A DNA stretch of 56,414 nt, from assembly GCA_022649135.1 (NCBI GenBank), contig JALCNP010000016.1, forward strand, positions 1 through 56,414. The letters run 5' to 3'. Under the pieces are notes generated by a model, which saw nothing but the letters and a program-made list of their open reading frames with translations, was not told where the DNA came from and ran no database searches. Source of the stretch: Bifidobacterium sp. (GTDB lineage: Bacteria > Actinomycetota > Actinomycetes > Actinomycetales > Bifidobacteriaceae). The position numbers were made by a program, and so were the translations under genes. Below are positions 29,993 through 41,448 of this stretch, piece by piece (within the stretch, counting starts at the first letter, position 1; each line of letters begins with the position of its first letter).

Positions 29993-32167
29993 CTACAGCA
30001 GCTTGGTGCTTTCGACCTTGGCCATGTACCAGCGGTTGAATCTCACCAGCGCCTTGCGCAGAACGAGACCGAGCAGAAGCATCGGCGGAATGAAGGCGAG
30101 AAGCCATCCGATCTGCGTGAGATAGTCGTTTCTGTAGATGCCTGCGATTGCGGCGCGCATCGCCTGGATCGAGTGCGTGACCGGCAGAAAGGGGCTGATG
30201 TCCCCGATGAAGCGGGGAAGCACCTGAAGCGGGTATGCTCCGCCCGAGCCGGATATCTGCACCACTAGGAAGATCACCCCGATCGCCTTGCCGACGTTGC
30301 CGAAACTCACCACCAGCGTGTAGATGAAGAACGTGTACACGAGGGAGCTGATCCAGCCGTCGAGCATGAACAGCAATGGGTGGACCGCATGGACCCCCAG
30401 GAAGAGCAGGCTCCCTCCGCAGGAGAAGGTGCTTTGGAGCAGCGCAATGGCGGCGAAGACGCCGAAATGGCCGAGGTAGAGCTGGTGCGGCCGTGGATCG
30501 CCCAGAGCGGCCCTCGTCTTTCGGGACACCGAGGTTTTCAGGGTGACGGCCATGAGCAGCGCGCCGACCCAGAGCGGAAGGAACGTGTAGAACGGCGTCA
30601 GGGCCGTTCCGAAGTTCGCCACGGGGAATACGGCGTGCCGGCTTACCTGCATGGGTGCGGACAGCATCGCTGCCAGCGCGTCGGGATCCTTGCCCAGCAG
30701 TTTCCGGATCGCGGCCATGTCATTGCCGTTCAGGGCCGTCGTGAAGTCGCGGCTGAAGTCGTTCAATCTGGAGCTGGTGGCGTTGAGCAGTGACGCCACC
30801 GTGTTCAGGGTTGTGCGCACGCTCGCCAGATCGTTGCTGGCTGTGGTGGACGTGGCGGTGAGACCGTCCAGGGCCTTGTTGAGCGAGTCCGCGCCGCCGT
30901 TGAGGATGGATGCCGTATTGAGCACGGACTGCGCGATGGTGTTGATCTGCGGCTTGAGCGTGTCGTTGAACGAGGATTGCAGCGAGCTGATGCTGCTGGT
31001 GGCCTGGTGTGCGAGGGCCTTGATGTGCGCGTGCTGGGCCTGGGCCGCTGAATTGCTCGCGTCGACCTGATCGGCGGCCTTGCCCAGGGCGTCGCGTACG
31101 GAGGTCTGCGTGTCTATGGCCGATTGCAGGGAGTCGAGCAACTGCTGCATCGGTATGGTCGGGTACTGCTGATGGATGGCGGTGAGGGCCTTGAGGATGG
31201 CTTCGTACTGCGAGATCTGCTGATCGACCAGCTTCTCCTGCTCCCTGAGCGAGGCGGAGGCGTCGGAGGCGCTTTTACCCGCGTTCGCGAAGGTCGAGTC
31301 GATGCCGTCCGATACCGCGCCGTAGCTGCCGGAGCTTGCGCTCAGTGCCGTCGAGAGCGTGCTCGAGGCGGAGGTGAGCGCCCCGGCGAGATCATGTACC
31401 CCTTTCTGGGATTGCTGGAGCTGGGTCCCTGCGCTGCCGGCGCTCTCGGAGGCGCTGGAAAGCAGGGCGTTGGAGCTGGCGAGCAGGGATTGCGCGACGG
31501 TCGTCAGGGAGCCGTAGGCGCCGAGCGTGGTGGCCGTCTGCGAAAGCTGACCGGCGATGTCGGCGATGTTGGCGTTGAAGTTGGTCAGAAGTGTTTTGGC
31601 CTTGGGGCTGTTGAGCTCCTTGGACAGCTGCGAGGCTATGCTCAGAGCGGTGCTGGTCATCGTCTGGGCGAACATCTGATTTACCTGCGCGGCGACCTGA
31701 TCCGCCCCCTGGCCCGTCACCTTGGGGGCGAGTGCGTTCTTCTTCTCGTTGGTGTAGTAGGTGAGCCTGGCGTGATGGACGTCGTTCGAGAAGAACGTCA
31801 TCATGTTCCTGCTGAAATCCTTGCCGATGATGACGGCGGCGTAGTACTTCCCCGATTTGGTGCCGTCGATCGCATCCTGCGTGGAGGTGAAGGTCCAGTC
31901 GAGTTCGCCGTTCGCCCGCAGCGTGTTTTCCACCTGGTCCCCGATCGTGATTTTCACGGGTATGAGATCGCTGGTGTATCCGGTGTCCTCGCTGGCCACG
32001 GCGAACTTGAGGTTCTTCGTGTTGGCGAACGGATCCCAGCTGGCGGCGACGTTGAACCATGTGAACAATCCCGGGATCGCGACCAGGCCGATGACGATGA
32101 TGATGGACACGACGTTTCCGGTGATGCGGCGCATATCGCCCGTAAACAGCTTCCACATAGCACTCAT
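29993..32167 (-). CDS. YhgE/Pip domain membrane protein 2
   Basis: A 724-residue membrane protein with the YhgE/Pip (phage infection protein) layout: one N-terminal helix (ITGNVVSIIIVIGLVAIPGLFTWFNVAASWDPF, read from about residue 15), a long extracytoplasmic region of about 480 residues with coiled-coil-like, Ser/Ala/Thr/Gln-rich heptads, and a C-terminal bundle of five or six helices resembling ABC-2 permeases. The family includes the phage c2 receptor Pip, YhgE and EsaA-like secretion proteins; a general function is not agreed. Its ATG overlaps the stop of the preceding YhgE/Pip gene (ATGA), so translation is coupled, and the two may form a complex. The TetR gene follows. Confidence 0.88.
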   Translation of the reverse strand: MSAMWKLFTGDMRRITGNVVSIIIVIGLVAIPGLFTWFNVAASWDPFANTKNLKFAVASEDTGYTSDLIPVKITIGDQVENTLRANGELDWTFTSTQDAIDGTKSGKYYAAVIIGKDFSRNMMTFFSNDVHHARLTYYTNEKKNALAPKVTGQGADQVAAQVNQMFAQTMTSTALSIASQLSKELNSPKAKTLLTNFNANIADIAGQLSQTATTLGAYGSLTTVAQSLLASSNALLSSASESAGSAGTQLQQSQKGVHDLAGALTSASSTLSTALSASSGSYGAVSDGIDSTFANAGKSASDASASLREQEKLVDQQISQYEAILKALTAIHQQYPTIPMQQLLDSLQSAIDTQTSVRDALGKAADQVDASNSAAQAQHAHIKALAHQATSSISSLQSSFNDTLKPQINTIAQSVLNTASILNGGADSLNKALDGLTATSTTASNDLASVRTTLNTVASLLNATSSRLNDFSRDFTTALNGNDMAAIRKLLGKDPDALAAMLSAPMQVSRHAVFPVANFGTALTPFYTFLPLWVGALLMAVTLKTSVSRKTRAALGDPRPHQLYLGHFGVFAAIALLQSTFSCGGSLLFLGVHAVHPLLFMLDGWISSLVYTFFIYTLVVSFGNVGKAIGVIFLVVQISGSGGAYPLQVLPRFIGDISPFLPVTHSIQAMRAAIAGIYRNDYLTQIGWLLAFIPPMLLLGLVLRKALVRFNRWYMAKVESTKLL

Positions 32168-34908
32168 GTCGTGTGTTTTCCTTTGTGATCGTTATGAAGG
32201 AGCGGTCGCCCCAGTGCCTTGGCCAGTGACTCCAGCCCGTCGAGAGCGCCCGGTCCGCTGCGGTCCCGGTCGGGGTGCTCCGCCCCTCCCTTGCTTTCGC
32301 CGTGGGCCGAACCTCGTGAGTCTTTGCTGTTTCCCGGCTTTTCTGCGGTCGTGGAGGCCGTGTGGGAGCGGTGAGGCTTCGGCTTCTCGTAGTCGTAGAG
32401 CAGGCCTTGGAGGGCCCGCTCGTCTAATGTGCCCAGCTGGACCTGGCGCGCCAGGCTGTCTCGGGCCATTTCGATGGTCATGAGGAACGCGACGATGAGC
32501 AGAACCCATATGAACCAGGCCGAGAGCGCCACGAGTTTGGTTCCGGTGGTCAGGGAAAACGTGACCGCAAGGGCTATGGGCACGACCACCCCGGCGATGA
32601 GGGCACCGCGTTTGAGCCGTGGATAGAGGAGGGTGAAGTTCCTGGCACGCCTCTCGATCGCCTTGCGGTACTCCTCCTTGTTCGCGAGCACGGTGAGGGC
32701 CTGCGAGATCGGGAACTCGTGGCCGGGAAGCTGGACGGGCTCGGCGACTATCATATCCGTTTCGGCGAGCTCACGGGCGAACATGCGATTGAGATTCACC
32801 AGTCTCGGCCTTACCAGCAGGCCTATCGCGAAGAACACGACGGCGAATATGAGCAGTTGGCCGATGGCCGTCCCCCAGTGGTTGTCGTAGAACCCGCCGA
32901 TCGTCTCGCGCATGGCGTCGATGGAATAGGTGAAGGGGAACAGCGGGTAGAGCACCTGGAAGAAGTGCGGCATCATCTCGATGGGGTAGATTCCCGAAGC
33001 GCCGGGGATCTGGACGATGACCAGGGCGATGCACAGGGCCTTTCCGGCGTGAAGGAACGTGGTCGACAGGGCATAGGTGATGCTCAGGAACACCAGCGCC
33101 GTGATGACGCCGGTAAGCACGAACAAGGCGGGGGCGACGCTCTGGACTCCGATGATGAGCTCTCCGATGGTGGTGGCCAGGCCCTGGGCGACGGCCAGCA
33201 CGGCCAGCAGGATCCATCGTGCCCAGTAGCGTTCCGCCGCCGTCGGATTGTCTATCCCCTCGTCGTCGACCTCCAGCTTGACGATCACCATGAGGACGAA
33301 GGCGCCCACCCACAGGGAGAGATTGGTGAAGAGGGGCGCCATGCCGGATCCATAGGACGCGACCGGGTACATGGTGGTGGTCGTCAGAACGGTCGGCGAC
33401 AGCATGAAGTCGGTGATTTTCGAGGCGTTCAGCTTGCCGTCGGTGCCCAGAATGCTGGAAAGGGGGCCGGAGCCCATGGCGTTCGCGTCCCGCAACGCGG
33501 TGAGATCGGTGATGAGTGTGCCGAGCCTGTCCTGGACGCGGCTGAGGCCCTGGTCGGTTTCCGAGAGCGTCTGCAGCGTGGCGGCGGCCGCCTTGTCAAG
33601 CTGGTCGAGCACGATGGATGTCTGGCTGATCAGCGACTTCTGGCTGGCGATTTCGGCGCTGAGCGATGATGCGGAGCCGGCGAGCGATGTCAATCCGCTG
33701 TTCAGTTCGGGCAGGGAGCCGGAAGCAAGCGTCGTTCGTGCGGTTGCGACCGATGAGAGAGTTTTCTGCGTTGCGGTGTTCAACGCGTCGGCCGCGTCGG
33801 AGGTGCTGGTGGCCGTGTTGCTGGTATCGGTGCCGAGTTTCTCCAGACTGCCGATGAGCGTGCCCAGCACCTGATTCTGCGCCTTGAGCTGGTCGATGAT
33901 CGTGCTTGAGCCGGGAACGTTGAGGTTCTCGAGTGTGGCGATGATCTGCGCGTTGTCGTCGTTGACCTGGTGGGCGAGCGTGAGGGCTTTGCCCACGTCG
34001 CCGTTGGCCTTCACGAATCCCGCCGAGATCTTCGATATGGCCAGGTTCGTCGTGGCGCTCGCCTGGGAGAGGAGATTCGAGCTTTCGTCAAGAGTCTGTG
34101 AGGATGATCCGACGAAGCTGTTGAGACCGGTCTGCGCCGTGCCTATGGCCTGGGATGTGGCCGACAGCCCGTTCGCGGTATTCGCGCCGAGCTGCTGCGT
34201 GGCGGCGAGCGTGGCTCGGGCCTGTTTCGTTTGCGCGGGGGTGGCTCCCACGGTCGTTTCCATGTCGTGCATCGTCGAGCGAATGGTGGCGACGGCCCGC
34301 TGCGTTGTCGTCAGGTCGGCTATGGTGCTTGCGGTGAGGGTGGAGGCCTTTCCGTAGATGCTGTCCCCGGTCCTGTTCAGGGCTTCGGCGACGACCTTGC
34401 TGACGGTGGCGACGAAGGTGCTGTTGATCTGCCGATCGACGGTGGATGCCCCGGTGTCCGTGACCTTGGTGGCGATGGCGTTGGCCTTTTCGTTCACGTA
34501 GTAGTCGATTGTGGGATGCGTGAGGCTTCCGGAGGCTATGGCGGACATTCCGGAGCTGAAATCGGAGGGGATGACGATGGCCGCATAGCTTGTTCCGGAC
34601 TTGACCTCGGTCATGGCCCGGGCCTCGTTCGTGAAGTGCCACCCAAGTTCCTGGTCGGAGTGCAGTTGGTGGACGATGTCTTTTCCGAGTGAGATCTTCC
34701 CCATCAGATGGCTGTCGGCGCCCTTGTCGTTGTTGACGACCGCCACCGATATGCCCCTGGTGTTGCCGTAGGGGTTCCAGAATCCGACGATGTTGAACCA
34801 TGCGTACAGCGGGGGAAGAAAGACGATGCCGAACGCGATGACCCATGCGGCCGGGACCCGCAGCATGCGCAGCACGTCCCTGTGCACGATGGTAAATACG
34901 TTTCGCAT
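32164..34908 (-). CDS. YhgE/Pip domain membrane protein 1
   Basis: A 914-residue paralogue of the next gene with the same plan: N-terminal helix (VPAAWVIAFGIVFLPPLYAW), NTRGISVAVVNNDKGAD, a long outside region with Ala/Ser/Thr/Gln-rich coiled coils, and a C-terminal membrane bundle (about 570-830). It differs by an extra cytosolic C-terminal tail of about 75 residues, rich in Lys, Ser, His and Gly, after two further hydrophobic segments. It is the first gene of a three-gene operon (YhgE/Pip 1, YhgE/Pip 2, TetR). A strong palindrome lies 42 bases upstream of its start. A role in envelope stress, export or surface assembly is suggested by family and context only. Confidence 0.88.
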   Translation of the reverse strand: MRNVFTIVHRDVLRMLRVPAAWVIAFGIVFLPPLYAWFNIVGFWNPYGNTRGISVAVVNNDKGADSHLMGKISLGKDIVHQLHSDQELGWHFTNEARAMTEVKSGTSYAAIVIPSDFSSGMSAIASGSLTHPTIDYYVNEKANAIATKVTDTGASTVDRQINSTFVATVSKVVAEALNRTGDSIYGKASTLTASTIADLTTTQRAVATIRSTMHDMETTVGATPAQTKQARATLAATQQLGANTANGLSATSQAIGTAQTGLNSFVGSSSQTLDESSNLLSQASATTNLAISKISAGFVKANGDVGKALTLAHQVNDDNAQIIATLENLNVPGSSTIIDQLKAQNQVLGTLIGSLEKLGTDTSNTATSTSDAADALNTATQKTLSSVATARTTLASGSLPELNSGLTSLAGSASSLSAEIASQKSLISQTSIVLDQLDKAAAATLQTLSETDQGLSRVQDRLGTLITDLTALRDANAMGSGPLSSILGTDGKLNASKITDFMLSPTVLTTTTMYPVASYGSGMAPLFTNLSLWVGAFVLMVIVKLEVDDEGIDNPTAAERYWARWILLAVLAVAQGLATTIGELIIGVQSVAPALFVLTGVITALVFLSITYALSTTFLHAGKALCIALVIVQIPGASGIYPIEMMPHFFQVLYPLFPFTYSIDAMRETIGGFYDNHWGTAIGQLLIFAVVFFAIGLLVRPRLVNLNRMFARELAETDMIVAEPVQLPGHEFPISQALTVLANKEEYRKAIERRARNFTLLYPRLKRGALIAGVVVPIALAVTFSLTTGTKLVALSAWFIWVLLIVAFLMTIEMARDSLARQVQLGTLDERALQGLLYDYEKPKPHRSHTASTTAEKPGNSKDSRGSAHGESKGGAEHPDRDRSGPGALDGLESLAKALGRPLLHNDHKGKHTT

Positions 34909-34949
34909 TCGCGGTCCCCCGATTGTCGGTCTGTCCTATTCTCACCCAT

Positions 34950-34978
34950 CATAGCGCTACGTTTCGCGTAGCGCTATG
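34950..34978. promoter_or_regulatory. 12-bp-arm palindrome, likely TetR operator of the YhgE/Pip operon
   Basis: CATAGCGCTACG (34950-34961) and CGTAGCGCTATG (34967-34978) are perfect complements around five bases; each arm contains the self-symmetric TAGCGCTA. It lies just upstream of the first YhgE/Pip gene, where a repressor would block transcription. A transcription terminator is less likely because no gene ends immediately before it. Confidence 0.65.
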
Positions 34979-35055
34979 AGTATAGCAGCCCTTCACACCA
35001 TCGATGCAATCTCTTTCCCCTGGTGATGGAATGATGGTGAGACTTGTCTCACAGC

Positions 35056-35116
35056 GCAGCGCGATGGCACGGAACAGGCCATTTTTCCAAGGCCGATCTC
35101 CGTGCCATCGCGCTGC
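35056..35116. terminator. Terminator after the Gly/Ser-rich membrane protein gene
   Basis: An 18-bp perfect stem (GCAGCGCGATGGCACGGA at 35056-35073, complement at 35099-35116) encloses 25 bases. It is about 85 bases beyond the stop codon at 35200 on the minus strand. Between here and 34979 nothing else is seen. Confidence 0.7.
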
Positions 35117-35199
35117 GTGCCGCCGGTGTCTGTGTACTATGCGCCGTGCGGTCCTGCTGATCCCTCTGCCTGAGCGGTGCCCGCGGCGGGTTTCGTTAT

Positions 35200-35979
35200 T
35201 CAGCTGTCCTGAGAGCCGCTGTAGCTGCTGTAGCCGCTGGTGCCGCTTCCCGAGTCGTTGCTGGAGCTGCCGCTGTTTCCGGAGCTGTCGCTGTTTCCGC
35301 TGGTGCCGTATCCGCCGCTGCGCATCCGATTACGCATGGTTCCCATCTGCTCGAACTGCGAGGTCTCGTCGCGGCTCGTACCGGAGAGCGAGCCGGCGAT
35401 GAATCCGCCCGACACCCCGCCGATGAGCCCAAGCAGAAGGCTGGCCGCAGCGACGAGCCCGATGAACTTGCCGTTGAATTTTCCGTTGGCCTTACGCAGG
35501 CATATGGATTTGTCGCTCGGTGCGCCTTTCCATGGCTTTGCCGTTGGATGTGACTGGGGGCCGGAGGCATAGGGGTAACCGGCCTGCCCGTATTGTCCGT
35601 ATTGCGGGTATTGGGCGCCGGGCCATGCCCCGCCGGATGCCTGAGGCGAGCTGGCGGATTGCGGGGTTCTTGTCTGCGCTCGCGTCTGTGTGCCGGGCTG
35701 CGTCGATTGCCCGGTCGCCTGAGATGCCGTCTGCGCCGGGGACTGTTCGTGCCGATGAACGGCCGACCAGTCCCATGTGGAGGCTGCGGCGGCGTTCGCG
35801 CCGGTGTCGCTGTCAGCCGACGCCGTGGCCCCTGTTCCGCTCCCGGTTCCGGTTCGGGTTGCGGTGTCGGAGCGCTGCTGCTCCGTGGAATCCTGTGAAG
35901 GCTGGATGCGGGTGGTGGTATCGTCCTGCGCGGCCTGCCCTTGGGCATCGCCGGCGTGCATGTCGGTATTGCTGGTCAT
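35200..35979 (-). CDS. Gly/Ser-rich single-pass membrane protein, function unknown
   Basis: I do not recognise this 259-residue protein. Residues 1-175 are polar and disordered-looking (Thr, Ala, Gln, Ser, then a YPQYGQYGQAGYPYASG stretch resembling the N-termini of actinobacterial membrane proteases and DUF4190-like proteins). One hydrophobic segment with a glycine zipper follows (FIGLVAAASLLLGLIGGVSGGFIAG), then a short acidic part and a C-terminal tail made mostly of Ser, Gly and Asn. ATG 35979 is chosen for AAAGG about eight bases upstream; the longer frame from 36111 overlaps the intergenic region. It is flanked by its own terminator and by the nrdF gene, so it seems monocistronic. Confidence 0.6.
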   Translation of the reverse strand: MTSNTDMHAGDAQGQAAQDDTTTRIQPSQDSTEQQRSDTATRTGTGSGTGATASADSDTGANAAAASTWDWSAVHRHEQSPAQTASQATGQSTQPGTQTRAQTRTPQSASSPQASGGAWPGAQYPQYGQYGQAGYPYASGPQSHPTAKPWKGAPSDKSICLRKANGKFNGKFIGLVAAASLLLGLIGGVSGGFIAGSLSGTSRDETSQFEQMGTMRNRMRSGGYGTSGNSDSSGNSGSSSNDSGSGTSGYSSYSGSQDS

Positions 35980-36191
35980 GCGTTTTCCTTTCGTTGTTAT
36001 AGGCAAGTCAAACGCATGAACCACGTATGATGCTGCGAATGAACACAATGCTTTCTTGAGGCTGGTTGGAAATATCCTGAAAGCGGTTGCCGAAGGATGC
36101 GAAAGAGCCACGCGACCTTGGAAGGACGCGACCTCGGGGCTTTTGATCTCTCGTGTGGCCTGCCGTGGCCAATGGGGGGGCGGAAGCTCTC

Positions 36192-39505
<3,314 letters not shown>

Positions 39506-39519
<14 letters not shown>

Positions 39520-40024
39520 GTGCGGCTGTTCCTTGCGTGGTTGACTGTGGGTGATGGTTCGTGTGCGCGGCGTTGAGCGCGGTGAAGAAGTCGACCACGC
39601 CCGAGCGCACCTTCCGCACGTCTTCGGGCATTCCCATGAGCTCGAAGCGGTAGAGGAGGGGAATCCCGCATTTGCGCGAGATGATGTCGCCGGCGGCGCA
39701 GTAGGCATCGCCGAAATTCGTGTTTCCCGAGGCGATCACGCCGCGTATGTAGCTGCGGTTGACGCGGTCGTTGAGGAACCTCTTGATCTGGGGAAGCAGA
39801 GCCTTGTCCGCGTTTCCTCCGCCATAGGTGGGGACCACGATGACGTATGGCTCACGCACGGAAAGCGGCTCCTCGTCCATCCGTCTCGGGATGCGGTAGA
39901 CGTTGATCCCCTCGTCCTCCAACCGGCAGCGTGAGATGAAACGGGAGGTGTTCTCCGAAACCGAGGAGAAATAGACAACGGCTCCGATTGCGGGAGCCGT
40001 TGAGGCGTGTTCCGGCGCGCTCAC
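39506..40024 (-). CDS. nrdI: NrdI flavodoxin-like protein
   Basis: A 172-residue flavodoxin that supplies the oxidant for assembling the manganese-tyrosyl radical cofactor of NrdF. The FMN-binding start [16 protein letters not shown], the loop VPTYGGG and [15 protein letters not shown] are characteristic of the family. The start is GTG at 40024, overlapping the nrdH stop as GTGA; the open frame extends upstream but that region is nrdH. It overlaps nrdE by 14 bases at its end. Confidence 0.94.
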
Positions 40025-40260
40025 GCCGTCACTCTCTGGTGAGCCAGCTGTTTGATGAGGTCGGGGCGGTATCCGCTCCAGGAGGCATCGGGGGTGATGA
40101 CGACCGGCGCCTGGCGGAATCCCGCCTCCTGCAGCTGCTCGAGCGTGGAGGGGTTCTGGGCGAGATCGACGGTCTCGAATTCGACGCCCTCTTTCTTGAG
40201 CTGACGCTTGGTGGCTTCGCATTGCGGGCAGCGGTACTTGGTGAAAACGGTGACGGTCAT
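40021..40260 (-). CDS. nrdH: NrdH glutaredoxin-like electron donor
   Basis: A 79-residue thioredoxin-fold protein that reduces NrdE. The redox motif CPQC is at residues 11-14, and the C-terminal WSGYRPDLIKQL is typical of NrdH. The ATG at 40260 has GGAGGGG upstream. It is the first gene of nrdHIEF; a pair of NrdR-type boxes lies 70-117 bases upstream, and TAATCT (minus strand, 40306-40301) is a possible -10 element. Confidence 0.95.
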   Translation of the reverse strand: MTVTVFTKYRCPQCEATKRQLKKEGVEFETVDLAQNPSTLEQLQEAGFRQAPVVITPDASWSGYRPDLIKQLAHQRVTA

Positions 40261-40329
40261 GAATCCCCTCCGGTGTTCGGTTTTTTATGTCTGAATAGAT
40301 AGATTACATGCTTGTCGTTTGGAAGTCAG

Positions 40330-40377
40330 CTACTGCTTCTAGTGGCGTGTCGAGCGTGTTGACACTAGATGTAGTGG
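40330..40377. promoter_or_regulatory. Pair of NrdR-type boxes upstream of nrdHIEF
   Basis: ACACTAGATGTAGTGG (40362-40377) fits the NrdR box pattern of a 16-bp near-palindrome, and CTACTGCTTCTAGTGG (40330-40345) is a weaker second copy. The starts are 32 bases apart, three helical turns, as expected for the paired boxes bound by the nucleotide-sensing repressor NrdR. No nrdR gene is in the window. Confidence 0.75.
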
Positions 40378-40456
40378 TTATTCGCATGATTGGTGCGGGT
40401 TTGGCCCACATCTTGTTGTTCCTGGAATGTGGCGTTCGGCGTGAATGTCGGATTAA

Positions 40457-41179
40457 TCACATTTGCCGGTCGGGGCCGGCGTCGCCGCTGCCGACGCCGT
40501 CGCCGTCGCACAGCGCGGCGATCGCCGCCCGGGCGCAGCGTTCGATGTCGGCGATGACTGCCGCGCGGCCCTTGCGGCCCGTCTCCCCGTCCTGCGGCAT
40601 GCAGTCCAGCAGTCTCATGCCCGAGGAGACCAGGCCTTTGGTCACGACGATCCCGGTCCGCGCGGACCGGGGAGCCAGGCGCGTCCATGCCTCGACGATC
40701 GGCTCGTCCACGTCGTTGTGGAACCCGGGTCGATCGCTGTTGTCCGACTCGTTGCCGGTGCGGGCGGGCCTCGCGTCTTCGGGGAGGTCTCCCGCACGGT
40801 GCGCGGGGGGCGTACGGGCGTCGGCGGTCGACTCCGGCAGACCCATCATCCACGTGTGCCCGTGGATGGACGACTGCTCCAGATTGATGCGCACCCAGGC
40901 CGCGATTATGTCCCTCGGGTCGCTGATGCCCCGAAGCCCGCTCTGCAGCGCGCGATTCCAGGAGGGAAGATGCCTGTGGAGGACGAGGCGGCGCAGGTCG
41001 TCCATGTTGCGCACATAGCGGTAGATGGTGTTGCGTGCGACTCCCGCCCCCTCGCTGACCCTGGCGGGGGTGAGGGCGGCGTTGCCCTCGGTTTTGAGGA
41101 TATGCTCCGCGGAGTCGAGCAGCGCGGTCATCGTGTGCTCCCGATGCTCTCTTATGGTTGATTCACTGATGCGCGGCAT
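40457..41179 (-). CDS. TetR family regulator of divergent MFS exporter
   Basis: A 240-residue TetR-type regulator. The DNA-binding part is EHILKTEGNAALTPARVSEGAGVARNTIYRYVRNMDDLRRL. The rest is a ligand-binding domain with a Pro/Asp/Arg-rich insert (about 130-165) and an Asp/Gly-rich end. ATG 41179 is used because GAGGAG lies about eight bases upstream; the frame is open to 41227. It is divergent from a 14-helix MFS exporter, with repeated GCGAC half-sites between, the classic TetR/exporter arrangement. The inducer is unknown. Confidence 0.9.
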   Translation of the reverse strand: MPRISESTIREHREHTMTALLDSAEHILKTEGNAALTPARVSEGAGVARNTIYRYVRNMDDLRRLVLHRHLPSWNRALQSGLRGISDPRDIIAAWVRINLEQSSIHGHTWMMGLPESTADARTPPAHRAGDLPEDARPARTGNESDNSDRPGFHNDVDEPIVEAWTRLAPRSARTGIVVTKGLVSSGMRLLDCMPQDGETGRKGRAAVIADIERCARAAIAALCDGDGVGSGDAGPDRQM

Positions 41180-41331
41180 GCCGTCGGCTCCTCGTTTCTG
41201 CATTGTCTTTCCGCGTGGTCGTGGCACTGTGGTCGTCGCACCGCGGCCGCAGTCGGTTCCCCCGGCTCGGGGGCGTCCGCGGCGGGCGGTGGCTTCTGTA
41301 TTCGCAGGGCGGAATTGTGCTTTTCATTGTA

Positions 41332-41361
41332 GCGACGTATAGTCGCAAAAGATTGCGACTA
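41332..41361. promoter_or_regulatory. Overlapping operator repeats between tetR and MFS genes
   Basis: TAGTCGCA-N6-TGCGACTA (41340-41361) is a perfect 8-bp-arm palindrome. It overlaps a second one, GCGAC-N5-GTCGC (41332-41346), so three or four alternating half-sites lie in a row, suited to two TetR dimers. Confidence 0.65.
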
Positions 41362-41448
41362 AGTGTCGTGAAAACTTCGGGTGAACGGGAGCGTTCGGAT
41401 TCGCGCAGCCCATGCCACCCGCCAGCATAGGTGAAGGAAGGTGCCGGA

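Noticed and set aside
34950..34978. Reading the palindrome as a terminator
   Set aside because: It lies in front of, not behind, the nearest genes on both sides, and no U tract follows; an operator fits better.
35061..35075. GCGATGGCACGGAAC shared with the region upstream of gnd (43413-43427)
   Set aside because: A single 15-base match between two places in 56 kb is expected by chance, and the contexts differ.
40308..41018. 236-residue plus-strand frame over the nrd promoter and TetR gene
   Set aside because: It crosses the NrdR boxes and mirrors the TetR gene; no domain visible.
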